A stretch of DNA of 12,083 nucleotides from Lachnoclostridium sp. UBA7122. Its GTDB lineage: Bacteria > Bacillota > Clostridia > Lachnospirales > Lachnospiraceae. Location: assembly GCA_002493085.1 (NCBI GenBank), contig DKXQ01000189.1, positions 1 through 12,083 on the forward strand. The letters run 5' to 3'. This document shows, piece after piece, positions 1 through 7,504 of this stretch. The position numbers and the translations under genes are program-made. The notes beneath the pieces are model-generated. The model searched no databases. It was not told where the DNA came from and was given only the letters and a program-made list of their open reading frames with translations. Numbering within the stretch: the first letter of the stretch is position 1; every line of letters begins with the position of its first letter.

Positions 1-5
1 TGTCA

Positions 6-101
6 GATTTTATGCACCACTGCGTGCTTCATCTAAGAGGGAGCGGCTGCCGGCTGGAAAAATTTTGAAACCGCCAGAGCCACATACTCTAAAGCTTCCA
101 G
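6..101 (-). repeat. Left copy of a 96-bp inverted repeat flanking the locus
   Basis: This stretch matches the reverse complement of 11988-12083 at 87 of 96 positions without gaps, by direct alignment. The longest identical block covers the segment that reads TGGAAAAATTTTGAAACCGC on the plus strand. A further 12 bases (102-113) match 11950-11961 at 11 positions once a 26-base insertion in the right copy is allowed for. Read on the minus strand, this copy lies downstream of the second kinase gene, beyond its terminator. The right copy likewise lies downstream of uxaC, so both copies have the same orientation relative to the transcription pointing at them. There is no transposase nearby. It could be a mobile-element end, a dispersed 3'-flanking repeat or an inversion site. 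Confidence 0.85.
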
Positions 102-123
102 TAAAATTACACTACCGGCAAAA

Positions 124-163
124 CAAATAAAAAATCCCGGAAAATGAAATTGCCATTTTCCGG
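124..163 (-). terminator. Intrinsic terminator of the hexuronate operon
   Basis: On the minus strand a perfect 10-bp stem (163-154 pairing with 146-137, arms CCGGAAAATG and CATTTTCCGG) encloses a 7-base loop. It is followed directly by a T-rich run, seen as AAATAAAAAAT on the plus strand at 125-135. The stem begins 14 bases after the stop codon of the last kinase gene, so it fits as the end of the eight-gene operon. An outer pair, 121-128 with 171-178 (AAACAAAT/ATTTGTTT), could extend the structure and reaches into the stop codon. Confidence 0.9.
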
Positions 164-177
164 TTGAAACATTTGTT

Positions 178-1266
178 TTATCTTTTAATATCATATTTCA
201 TATTCATTAAATTTCTAATACTCTCTGCATCATCTGTAATATTAGCATCTCCACGTATAGTATGCTTAAGTGCACTGCTTGCAACTGCAAAGTTAGCCAT
301 ATCCATTGGATTATATCCATGCATCATCGCATAAATTAATCCACTTGCAAATGCATCACCTCCGCCAACACGGTCCAGGATATTAAACGTAAATTTCTTA
401 CTCTCAAATGTATGTCCACCATACCACAGAAATGCTTTCAGGCTGTTTTCACTTCCGCTGTGGGCATAACGTACATGACGGGCAATGCACTTTATATTTG
501 GATAGCGTGATACAAATGCCTGAAAAATTTCATCTTGTTGTTCATAACCTGGCTGTAGAGGCACATCATCTTTTTTGTCACCTTTACTGTGGTCATTTTC
601 ATCTTTCCATAAATGGTATGGCTCAATGCCCAGCAGCACATCTACATAAGGCAGACATTCTGTGCAAAAGTCCCTTGCTTCTTCCCATGTCCACAGTTTG
701 CTTCTGAAATTTCCATCAAAGCTGACTGTTATATCCTTTTCTTTTGCCTTTTTTAAACAGTCCATTGTAAGCTTGCGGCAGTTTTCTGAAAGTGCAGGGG
801 TAATTCCGCTTAAGTGAAGCCATGTAAAGCCATCCAGCAGATTGTCCAGGTCTACTGTATCAAAATCAAATTCTGTAATTGCGCTGTGCTTTCTGTCATA
901 TATAACTTTGCTGGCACGTATCCCATATCCTGTTTCCAGATAATATGTACCAAGACGGTGTGCTGGTGTCTGCCCTGGTGTGCTTAAGATAACAGGTGTA
1001 CAGTGCACATCATTGCTGCGCAGCATACGGACTGCACTTTTTCCAAGGCTGTTGTTTGGCACAACACTGAAAAATGTACTGTCAATGCCTAAATTAGCAA
1101 GCGCTAATGCAATATTTGCTTCACTGCCGCCATAACTGGCTTCAAAATTTGTTGCCATACGTATTTTTTCATAGTCCGGAGGGGTCAGCCGGAGCATAAT
1201 CTCCCCAACCGTTATAAACTTGTGTGTATTACTGTCTTTGCATAATAATGGATTTCCATGTTCCAT
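178..1266 (-). CDS. kdgK: PfkB-family sugar kinase, probable 2-dehydro-3-deoxygluconokinase (copy 1)
   Basis: This predicted cytoplasmic kinase (362 aa) would phosphorylate KDG to KDPG with ATP, the step before the aldolase encoded just upstream. The PfkB/ribokinase fold is indicated by the N-terminal sugar-binding motif GGSEANIALALANLG (about 46-60) and the C-terminal signature DRVGGGDAFASGL (about 298-310), where D304 is the expected catalytic base. FDGNFRSKLW (about 183-192) and YGIR...YDR (about 114-125) resemble the substrate-contacting regions of KDG kinases. The frame is open to 1455, inside kdgA, but the ATG at 1264-1266 is chosen because a strong GGGAGGG lies 7 bases upstream and the similarity to kinases begins there. 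It is the last gene of the operon, 25 bases after kdgA and followed by a terminator. An insert rich in charged residues (about 220-245) is longer than in compact KDG kinases. The exact substrate is inferred from context. Confidence 0.85.
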   Translation of the reverse strand: MEHGNPLLCKDSNTHKFITVGEIMLRLTPPDYEKIRMATNFEASYGGSEANIALALANLGIDSTFFSVVPNNSLGKSAVRMLRSNDVHCTPVILSTPGQTPAHRLGTYYLETGYGIRASKVIYDRKHSAITEFDFDTVDLDNLLDGFTWLHLSGITPALSENCRKLTMDCLKKAKEKDITVSFDGNFRSKLWTWEEARDFCTECLPYVDVLLGIEPYHLWKDENDHSKGDKKDDVPLQPGYEQQDEIFQAFVSRYPNIKCIARHVRYAHSGSENSLKAFLWYGGHTFESKKFTFNILDRVGGGDAFASGLIYAMMHGYNPMDMANFAVASSALKHTIRGDANITDDAESIRNLMNMKYDIKR

Positions 1267-1273
1267 ATATATA

Positions 1274-1280
1274 CCCTCCC
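1274..1280 (-). promoter_or_regulatory. Ribosome binding site fixing the start of kdgK copy 1
   Basis: GGGAGGG lies 7 bases before the ATG at 1264-1266 on the minus strand. It sits in the 25-base gap after the kdgA stop codon and decides against the longer open frame that begins inside kdgA. Confidence 0.8.
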
Positions 1281-1291
1281 TTACATGGCTG

Positions 1292-1933
1292 CTACTGGTT
1301 ACTTCCCTGTACACCTGCCTGTGTGCGGGCCTCTTTGCATAACTGTGTAATCTTGTCAAAGTTTCCTTCTGTAATATCTGCTTTCTTGCATATCCAGCTC
1401 CCTCCAACTGCAAATACTGCCGGACTGGATACAAATTCTGCAATATTGCCAGCACTTACACCACCTGTAGGAATAAACTGTATATCTGTAAAAGGTGCTG
1501 CAAGATTTGTAATTGCTTTCAGTCCGCCATATATACTTGCCGGGAAAAACTTAAGAATTCTTAAACCGAGCCTGCGTGCTGCCATAATCTCAGTTGGCGT
1601 TACGCATCCTGGTGTTACACTTATATTATTATCTATGCACCATTGCACAGTTTCTTCATCAAAACCTGGAGATACAATAAATTTTGCTCCTGCATTAACT
1701 GCGTCTTTTGCCTGCTGTACATTTAATACTGTGCCAGCACCTGCTATCATATCCGGGCAGTTTTGTGCAACATTGCGGATGCTTTCAAGTGCAGTACCTG
1801 TACGCAGGGTAATTTCCATTACATTAATTCCGCCTGCAAGAAGCGCCTCTGCTGCCGGTATAGCATCTTTAGCATTTTCAATTACTACTACAGGTACTAT
1901 AACTGACTGTTTCATACTTTCTATTACATTCAT
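1292..1933 (-). CDS. kdgA: 2-dehydro-3-deoxy-phosphogluconate (KDPG) aldolase
   Basis: This class I aldolase (213 aa, the normal length for the Eda/KdgA family) splits KDPG into pyruvate and glyceraldehyde-3-phosphate in the cytoplasm, the last step of the pathway. Visible hallmarks are GGINVMEITLRT (34-45, with the catalytic Glu at 40), GAGTVL (65-70), SPG (88-90), LKFFPAS (127-133) carrying the Schiff-base lysine K128, and the phosphate-binding PTGGVS (155-160). All expected catalytic residues are present. The ATG at 1931-1933 has AAGGAG 11 bases upstream. A second in-frame ATG at codon 7 is too far from that site. The gene lies between the two PfkB kinases, 42 bases after one and 25 before the other. 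Family members can also act on 4-hydroxy-2-oxoglutarate, but the context supports KDPG. Confidence 0.95.
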   Translation of the reverse strand: MNVIESMKQSVIVPVVVIENAKDAIPAAEALLAGGINVMEITLRTGTALESIRNVAQNCPDMIAGAGTVLNVQQAKDAVNAGAKFIVSPGFDEETVQWCIDNNISVTPGCVTPTEIMAARRLGLRILKFFPASIYGGLKAITNLAAPFTDIQFIPTGGVSAGNIAEFVSSPAVFAVGGSWICKKADITEGNFDKITQLCKEARTQAGVQGSNQ

Positions 1934-1975
1934 AAAATATTATTCTCCTTTTCTTATTTTCCGGGCTGGCCAGAC

Positions 1976-3073
1976 TTATCTTTGTACTCTTGCCCCGGCT
2001 CCTCCCATAATAGCTTCAACTTCTTTTTTACTTGCCATTGTAGTATCACCAGGTGTAGTCATTGCCAGTGCGCCATGTGCCGCCCCATAATTGACTGCCT
2101 GTTCTGCATCTCCTGTAGTTATAAGTCCATAAATCAGGCCAGACGCAAATGAATCACCGCCACCGACACGGTCCATAATTTCAAGTCTGTCATAATCCTT
2201 AGCTTTATAAATTTCTCCATCAGCCCAGCAGATTGCACTCCAGTCATTTATTGTAGATGTCCTCACCTGTCTTAGTGTTGTTGCAACTGCTTTAAAATTT
2301 GGATAGGTTTTTGCAGCTTTATTAATCATCTTTTTATATCCATCAAGGTTAAGCGTTTTTAAATGTTCATCATTTCCCTCTATTTCAAATCCAAGACATG
2401 CTGTAAAGTCTTCTTCATTGCCAATCATAACATCTACATATTCTGCAATTTTTTTATTTACTTCCTGCGCTTTTTCCTGTCCGCCAATCGCACTCCACAT
2501 AGATGGACGGTAATTCAGGTCATAAGATACAACTGTACCATATTTCTTTGCAGTTTTAATTGCTTCCAGTACAGTTTTGCATGACTGCTCTGATAAAGCT
2601 GCATAAATTCCGCCTGTATGCAGCCAGCGTACTCCCAGTTCACCAAAAATATATTCAAAGTCAAAATCTTCTGGTGACGCTTTTGATATGGCAGTATTTG
2701 CACGGTCGGAACACCCAATGGCACCACGGATTCCAAAGCCACGTTCTGTAAAATTAAGTCCATTGCGGCAGATGCGCCCGATACCATCTGTTTTCATCCA
2801 CTTAACCAGTGAAGTGTCTACACCACCCTGCTGGATGAAATCTTCTAGCAGAAGCCCTATTTCGTTATCAGCAAATGCAGTAATAACTGCTGTATTCATC
2901 TTAAAGCATTTTTTCAGCCCGCGGATTACATTATATTCGCCACCGCCTTCCCATGCGTGGAATAACCTTGCTGTCCTGATTCTTCCCTCTCCTGGGTCAA
3001 GACGCAGCATAACTTCTCCTAACGATACTGCATCAAACTTACATTCGCTTGCTGGTTTTAATTTTAAGTCCAT
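1976..3073 (-). CDS. PfkB-family sugar kinase, KdgK-like (copy 2)
   Basis: This is a second ribokinase-fold kinase (365 aa) in the same operon, probably also acting on KDG or a close keto-deoxy sugar acid. The signature DRVGGGDSFASGLIYGL (301-317) has the expected catalytic D307, and SYDLNYRPSMW (183-193) matches the KDG-kinase region with a conserved Arg. It differs clearly from copy 1. The sugar-contacting N-terminal motif is GGGEYNVIRGLKKC (43-56) in place of GGSEANIALALANLG, and the lid region reads RGFGIR...SDR in place of TGYGIR...YDR. The two are therefore old paralogues, not a recent duplication. The start ATG (3071-3073) has AGGAGG at an unusually long 12-base spacing, and no better start is visible, so translation may be reduced. 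It follows the TRAP large subunit by 38 bases and precedes kdgA by 42. The substrate is uncertain. Confidence 0.82.
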   Translation of the reverse strand: MDLKLKPASECKFDAVSLGEVMLRLDPGEGRIRTARLFHAWEGGGEYNVIRGLKKCFKMNTAVITAFADNEIGLLLEDFIQQGGVDTSLVKWMKTDGIGRICRNGLNFTERGFGIRGAIGCSDRANTAISKASPEDFDFEYIFGELGVRWLHTGGIYAALSEQSCKTVLEAIKTAKKYGTVVSYDLNYRPSMWSAIGGQEKAQEVNKKIAEYVDVMIGNEEDFTACLGFEIEGNDEHLKTLNLDGYKKMINKAAKTYPNFKAVATTLRQVRTSTINDWSAICWADGEIYKAKDYDRLEIMDRVGGGDSFASGLIYGLITTGDAEQAVNYGAAHGALAMTTPGDTTMASKKEVEAIMGGAGARVQR

Positions 3074-3111
3074 ATAAAATTATATCCTCCTGTTTCTATA
3101 AATTTATAATA

Positions 3112-4419
3112 TTATACATACCCCATCAGTCCTGGAAGCCACAGTGATATCTGTGGAACATATGTCACAAGCAGAAGCACTACAAAAATTGCTGCAAAAT
3201 AAATTAAAAGCTGCCGTATTACTGTTTCAATCTTTACACCACCTACTTTTACACCTACGAACAATGTTGTACCTACAGGAGGTGTAATTGTACCAATACA
3301 GAGATTAAATATCATCATAATGCCAAAATGGACTGTATTCATACCAAGTGACTGGCACACAGGCAAAAAGATTGGCGTGAAAATGAGGCATGCAGGTGTC
3401 ATATCCATAAAAGTCCCAACAACCAGCAGTATTATGTTAATCATTAAAAGAATTACATATCTGTTATTGCTAATAGACAACAGTCCATTAGAAACAAGTG
3501 CTGGAATATTTGTAAATGCCATAACCCATGACATAATCGAAGATACACCAATTAAAAATATAATTATGCCTGTCATTTCTGCGCTGTCTTTTAAAATCTG
3601 GGGAAGGTCTTTGGCTTTAATGGATTTATAGCCAAACAGTGACAATAACAGACTGTAAACCACGGCAACGACTGACCCCTCTGTTGCGGTAAAGATACCG
3701 CCAATAATGCCACCAATTACAATAATGATAAGCAGCAGGCATGGCAGTGCCTGAAGGAAGATATTCCACTTTTCTTTTGCTGTAAATTTTGTTGAACTGC
3801 GGTAGCCTCTCTTTTTTGCAATACAGAAAATTACAATCATACAGGCAAGTCCCCATAAAATTCCAGGAATATAACCTGCCATAAACAGGGCTGCTACAGA
3901 AGTACCACCACTTACAAGTGAAAATGTAATCATAACATTACTTGGCGGAATCAATAGCCCGGTAGGCGCTGTTGCAACATTTGCTGCCGCAGAAAAATCT
4001 GGGTCATATCCTTCTTCCTTTTCAATAGGTCCGATAATAGAGCCCATAGCAGATGCTGCCGCTGTACCAGAGCCAGAGATAGCACCAAACAGCATGTTTG
4101 CCAGTACATTTGTCTGTGCCAGTGCTCCAGGTGTACGTCCTGTTACTACCTTTGCAAGGTTAATAAGACGGACTGCTATGCCACCCTTATTCATCAGGTT
4201 TCCTGCAAGGATAAAGAATGGTATCGCCAGAAGGCTAAATACTGAAATACCAGAGAATATTCTCTGTGCCCCGGTCAGCACGGCTACTTCTACATCCATA
4301 ACCGGCAGGATGGCACATACTGAAGATATGCCAAGTGCCACAGCGATTGGTATTCCTGCCAGCAGAAGTACTGCCAGAACTACTAATATTATTAATCCAC
4401 AAATTAAAGCAGTATTCAT
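3112..4419 (-). CDS. dctM: TRAP transporter large membrane subunit (DctM family)
   Basis: This integral membrane permease subunit (435 aa, the usual DctM length) carries substrate across the membrane using an ion gradient, with the small subunit and the solute-binding protein encoded just upstream. The protein is hydrophobic almost throughout, with roughly a dozen membrane segments. Family signatures are GAISGSGTAAASAMG (about 112-126), TGLLIPPSNVMI (about 153-164) and a second pseudo-symmetric motif IGTITPPVGTTLFVG (about 374-388). These are the conserved re-entrant-loop regions of DctM. The ATG at 4417-4419 has AAAGGAG a short distance upstream, and the gene starts 15 bases after the small-subunit stop. 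Operon context with uxaA, uxaB and kdgA implies hexuronate as cargo. The sequence alone does not show which one. Confidence 0.93.
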   Translation of the reverse strand: MNTALICGLIILVVLAVLLLAGIPIAVALGISSVCAILPVMDVEVAVLTGAQRIFSGISVFSLLAIPFFILAGNLMNKGGIAVRLINLAKVVTGRTPGALAQTNVLANMLFGAISGSGTAAASAMGSIIGPIEKEEGYDPDFSAAANVATAPTGLLIPPSNVMITFSLVSGGTSVAALFMAGYIPGILWGLACMIVIFCIAKKRGYRSSTKFTAKEKWNIFLQALPCLLLIIIVIGGIIGGIFTATEGSVVAVVYSLLLSLFGYKSIKAKDLPQILKDSAEMTGIIIFLIGVSSIMSWVMAFTNIPALVSNGLLSISNNRYVILLMINIILLVVGTFMDMTPACLIFTPIFLPVCQSLGMNTVHFGIMMIFNLCIGTITPPVGTTLFVGVKVGGVKIETVIRQLLIYFAAIFVVLLLVTYVPQISLWLPGLMGYV

Positions 4420-4434
4420 GTTTTACTCCTTTCA

Positions 4435-4911
4435 TCATTGATTTGTAATAAGGTCAGCAAGATTTAATATTGAATATAATACAATCAGTACACCAGAAAT
4501 TGGAATAATTGTATAAACTACACCCATAGGAATACCAAGTGATGCTGTAGACTGTGTCATAGTCAGGTTTGTGATTGTTACACCGCCATAAATCAATACG
4601 CTTGCCGCCAGAATCATTATAAGAATTTCACTTAATATGCCAAGTACCTTCTGTCCGCCTGGACCTGCCTTATCTGCCATAAATCCCATACGCATATGGT
4701 CACGTTTTCCAAAAACATATGCACTGGATAAAAGTGCCATCCATGTAAAGCTGTAAGTCAGCAGTTCTTCAGAAACTGTACTTGGGCTTCTGAAAATAAA
4801 ACGGGTCACTATCTGGTAAGTTCCGATTACTACCATTGCTGCAAAGATAACCGCACATGCGGAGCTTAAAACCAGATCTATAACCTTACGGATTTTGTGT
4901 AATGCTTCCAT
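4435..4911 (-). CDS. dctQ: TRAP transporter small membrane subunit (DctQ family)
   Basis: This small permease subunit (158 aa) pairs with DctM in tripartite ATP-independent periplasmic transporters. Four hydrophobic segments are visible (about 12-35, 48-66, 88-110 and 128-154), as expected for DctQ. It has the family pattern of a conserved RF...STVSEELLTYSFTWMALLSSAYVF stretch (starting near residue 37, shown with a gap), followed by a charged DHMRMGF loop. The ATG at 4909-4911 directly abuts the TAA of the binding-protein gene (TAAATG). Its AGGAGGGAG ribosome site lies inside that gene's last codons, so translation of the two is probably coupled. Confidence 0.93.
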   Translation of the reverse strand: MEALHKIRKVIDLVLSSACAVIFAAMVVIGTYQIVTRFIFRSPSTVSEELLTYSFTWMALLSSAYVFGKRDHMRMGFMADKAGPGGQKVLGILSEILIMILAASVLIYGGVTITNLTMTQSTASLGIPMGVVYTIIPISGVLIVLYSILNLADLITNQ

Positions 4912-5952
4912 TTATTCTCCCTCCTGTGCATATTTTTCGTTTACCTGCTGGATATGGTCATATAATTCCTGTATATGTGTGTTTTCCTCTAACATATCCT
5001 GCTGGACACTAGAAACTTTATCCCTGAATGTCTGTACATCCACGTCAATAAATTCTACACCCATCTGGTCACGTGCAATTTTTTTTGCCTCTTCTACCTG
5101 CTCGTCCCAGTATACCATTTCTTCTTCCGTAGAAAGCAGCGCTGCATCACGGAAAATAGCATATTCTTCGTCACTAAGCCCTTCAAGGAATTTTAAATTT
5201 CCAATAAGCATGTCTGGTACCATCTGGTGCATATTATAGGAATAATATTTTGCCACTTCACCATGTTTATTATTGGTCAGTGCAAGCTCATTATTTTCTG
5301 CTCCATCTATAACACCCTGCTGGATAGCTGTATAAACCTCACCAAAACTCATCGGGGATGCAGCCGCACCAAATGCATTAGCCATATTTACACTGGCAGG
5401 GCTCTGCTGCACACGCATTTTCAGACCTTTTAAGTCATCTGGCGTATGTATGGCCTTTTTTGCATAAAAACTTCTTGTACCTGCATTGTACCATGTCAGC
5501 ACACGGAATCCCGCTTCATTGGTAGATTCATACACAGCTTCCATATAATCTGTATCATTCATAACTTCATGGTAAGCTTCTTCAGATGTAAACAAGTATG
5601 GCATACTGAATACTTCATATACATCAGCAAAATTTTCCAGGTTCGCTGTGCCTGCAACTACAAAGTCAATGGCTCCGGTCTGTGTCAGCTCAATAGCTTT
5701 TTGTGCACCACCAAGAAGCTCATTTGGATATATCTGGATTTCATACTTGTCCCCAAGACGTTCTTCTATATATTCCTTAAATTTTAAAAGTCCTAAATGC
5801 TCTGGATGTGTCTCAGACTGGGCATGTGAGATTCTTACGATTCTTTTGCCACTGTTTAAGGAACTACAGCCAGACATCCCAGCCGCAGCAGTAAATATAA
5901 GCCCTGCACCCAGAAGGACGGCAAACATTCTTTTTAAACCTTTCATAATCAT
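4912..5952 (-). CDS. dctP: TRAP transporter solute-binding lipoprotein (DctP family), predicted hexuronate binding
   Basis: This extracytoplasmic binding protein (346 aa) captures substrate for the DctQ-DctM pair. An N-terminal signal with positive charges (KGLKR), a hydrophobic core and a lipobox-like MSGC (C29) suggests a membrane-anchored lipoprotein, as expected in a Gram-positive cell. Family hallmarks are YPNELLGGAQKAIELTQTG (75-93), NAGTRSFYAKK (156-166), DDLKGLKMRVQQSP (172-185, with R180 in the position of the carboxylate-binding arginine) and SFGEVYTAIQQGVIDGAEN (202-220). The conserved Arg fits a sugar-acid ligand. A second in-frame ATG at codon 3 (5944-5946) is a credible alternative start: the AAGG site is 4 bases from the first and 10 from the second. 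The gene starts 24 bases after uxaA. Galacturonate or glucuronate is inferred from the neighbours. Confidence 0.92.
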   Translation of the reverse strand: MIMKGLKRMFAVLLGAGLIFTAAAGMSGCSSLNSGKRIVRISHAQSETHPEHLGLLKFKEYIEERLGDKYEIQIYPNELLGGAQKAIELTQTGAIDFVVAGTANLENFADVYEVFSMPYLFTSEEAYHEVMNDTDYMEAVYESTNEAGFRVLTWYNAGTRSFYAKKAIHTPDDLKGLKMRVQQSPASVNMANAFGAAASPMSFGEVYTAIQQGVIDGAENNELALTNNKHGEVAKYYSYNMHQMVPDMLIGNLKFLEGLSDEEYAIFRDAALLSTEEEMVYWDEQVEEAKKIARDQMGVEFIDVDVQTFRDKVSSVQQDMLEENTHIQELYDHIQQVNEKYAQEGE

Positions 5953-5976
5953 TTTTCCTTCCCATATTTTTTACAA

Positions 5977-7473
5977 CTATAATGTTACACCCTGTTTAAA
6001 AATTGCCATATCATGAAAACCAGCTTCTTCACTGCATACTTTTTTTCCAGATGCAACTTCAAGCACATAATCGAAAAGCTTTTGCCCCATTTCCTTAAAT
6101 TCTGCTTCTTCTACAAGAACACCAGCATTAAAATCAATCCAGTTCTTTTTCTTCTGTGCCAGTGCACTATTGCTGGCAATTTTCACAGTTGGCACTGGTG
6201 AAGCAAATGGTGTGCCACGTCCTGTTGTAAACAGGACAATATGTGCCCCGCTGGCAGCTAGTGCAGTAGATGCTACAAGGTCATTGCCAGGTGCTGAAAG
6301 CAGGTTAAGACCTGGTCTTTGCACACGCTCACCATATGCTAAAACACCTGATACTGCTGCACTGCCTGATTTCTGTGTGCATCCTAAGGACTTATCTTCC
6401 AGTGTTGAAATCCCGCCTTTTTTATTTCCTGGTGACGGATTTTCATAAATAGTCTGGTTGTTGTCCTTAAAATACTGTTTAAAACTGTTAATAAGTGATA
6501 CTGTCTGGTCAAATAGTTCTTTTGAGCTGCAGCGGTTCATTAAAAGAGTCTCTGCACCAAACATTTCAGGCACTTCGGTTAAAACCGTTGTACCACCTTT
6601 GCTAATAAGAATATCAGAAAACCTTCCAACTAGCGGATTGGCTGTTATACCAGACAGGCCGTCGCTGCCACCACATTTCATCCCGACAACAAGTCTGGAT
6701 GCACTAATTTTCTCACGTTTAAAACCTGACGCATAATCAATTAGTTCATCAAGAAGCTTTGCACCTTCTTCCATTTCATCTTCACATTCCTGGCAGACAA
6801 GAAATTTTACACGGTTTTCATCGTATTCCCCTATATAAGGCTTTAATTCCTCAATATTGCTGTTTTCACATCCTAAACCAAGTACCAGGACACCACCTGC
6901 ATTTGGATGGTTTATAAGTCCTGCAAGAATTGTCCGTGTATGCTCCTGGTCATCACCCATCTGTGAACATCCATATGGATGCGGAAATGCAATAACTTCT
7001 TCTACACTGCCTTTTACTCTTGTATTGGCACGCTTTGCCATAGCCCCTGCAATACTGTTGACACACCCAACTGTGGGGATAATCCATACCTCATTGCGCA
7101 CGCCAGTTTTTCCGTCAGGGCGGTTAAAACCGTCAAAAAATGCTTCTTTTGTTTGTTTTAGTTCTGTCTGTACTGGCTTATAAGTGTATTCCAGCAGGTC
7201 CCCAAGTGCAGTTTTGATATTGTGTACATGTACCCACTGGCCGGCACGTATATCTTCCTTTGCATTGCCAATGCAAAAACCATACTTTGTAACTTCTGCA
7301 CCAGAGTGTATATCACAAATTGCCATCTTGTGTCCTGCAGGAACTGCCTCAAGTGCTGTAACTGTAATCTCCCCGGCACTTGCATCTTTAAGCACAATTT
7401 TTTCACCAGCAGCAATCTCCCTAATTGCTACAATAACATTGTCATTTTCATTTATCTGGATAAAATCTTTCAT
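5977..7473 (-). CDS. uxaA: Altronate dehydratase
   Basis: UxaA (498 aa, normal length) dehydrates D-altronate to 2-keto-3-deoxy-D-gluconate in the cytoplasm. An N-terminal SAF domain (about 1-95, typically substrate binding) is followed by the catalytic UxaA/GarD domain. Motifs seen are GFNRPDGKTGVRN (115-127), FPHPYGCSQMGDD (163-175), GLGCENSN (about 199-206) and MKCGGSDGLSGITANPLVG in the second half. The conserved His/Cys positions suit the metal site described for this family. The start has AGGAGG with only a 4-base spacer. The gene follows uxaB by 31 bases, matching the order of reactions. Galactarate dehydratase is a paralogue, but the neighbouring tagaturonate reductase and uronate isomerase favour altronate. 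Confidence 0.94.
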   Translation of the reverse strand: MKDFIQINENDNVIVAIREIAAGEKIVLKDASAGEITVTALEAVPAGHKMAICDIHSGAEVTKYGFCIGNAKEDIRAGQWVHVHNIKTALGDLLEYTYKPVQTELKQTKEAFFDGFNRPDGKTGVRNEVWIIPTVGCVNSIAGAMAKRANTRVKGSVEEVIAFPHPYGCSQMGDDQEHTRTILAGLINHPNAGGVLVLGLGCENSNIEELKPYIGEYDENRVKFLVCQECEDEMEEGAKLLDELIDYASGFKREKISASRLVVGMKCGGSDGLSGITANPLVGRFSDILISKGGTTVLTEVPEMFGAETLLMNRCSSKELFDQTVSLINSFKQYFKDNNQTIYENPSPGNKKGGISTLEDKSLGCTQKSGSAAVSGVLAYGERVQRPGLNLLSAPGNDLVASTALAASGAHIVLFTTGRGTPFASPVPTVKIASNSALAQKKKNWIDFNAGVLVEEAEFKEMGQKLFDYVLEVASGKKVCSEEAGFHDMAIFKQGVTL

Positions 7474-7504
7474 ACATCCTCCTGATTATGCCTGTAAAAT
7501 CCTT

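Noticed and set aside
1267..1455. N-terminal extension of the last kinase gene into kdgA
   Set aside because: The extension overlaps conserved kdgA coding sequence, has no kinase similarity, and a strong ribosome site directly precedes the downstream ATG at 1266.
1224..2090. A 288-codon open frame on the plus strand across kdgA
   Set aside because: It is antisense to kdgA and its neighbours, has no convincing ribosome site, and its translation shows no recognisable family. The minus-strand aldolase has all catalytic residues.
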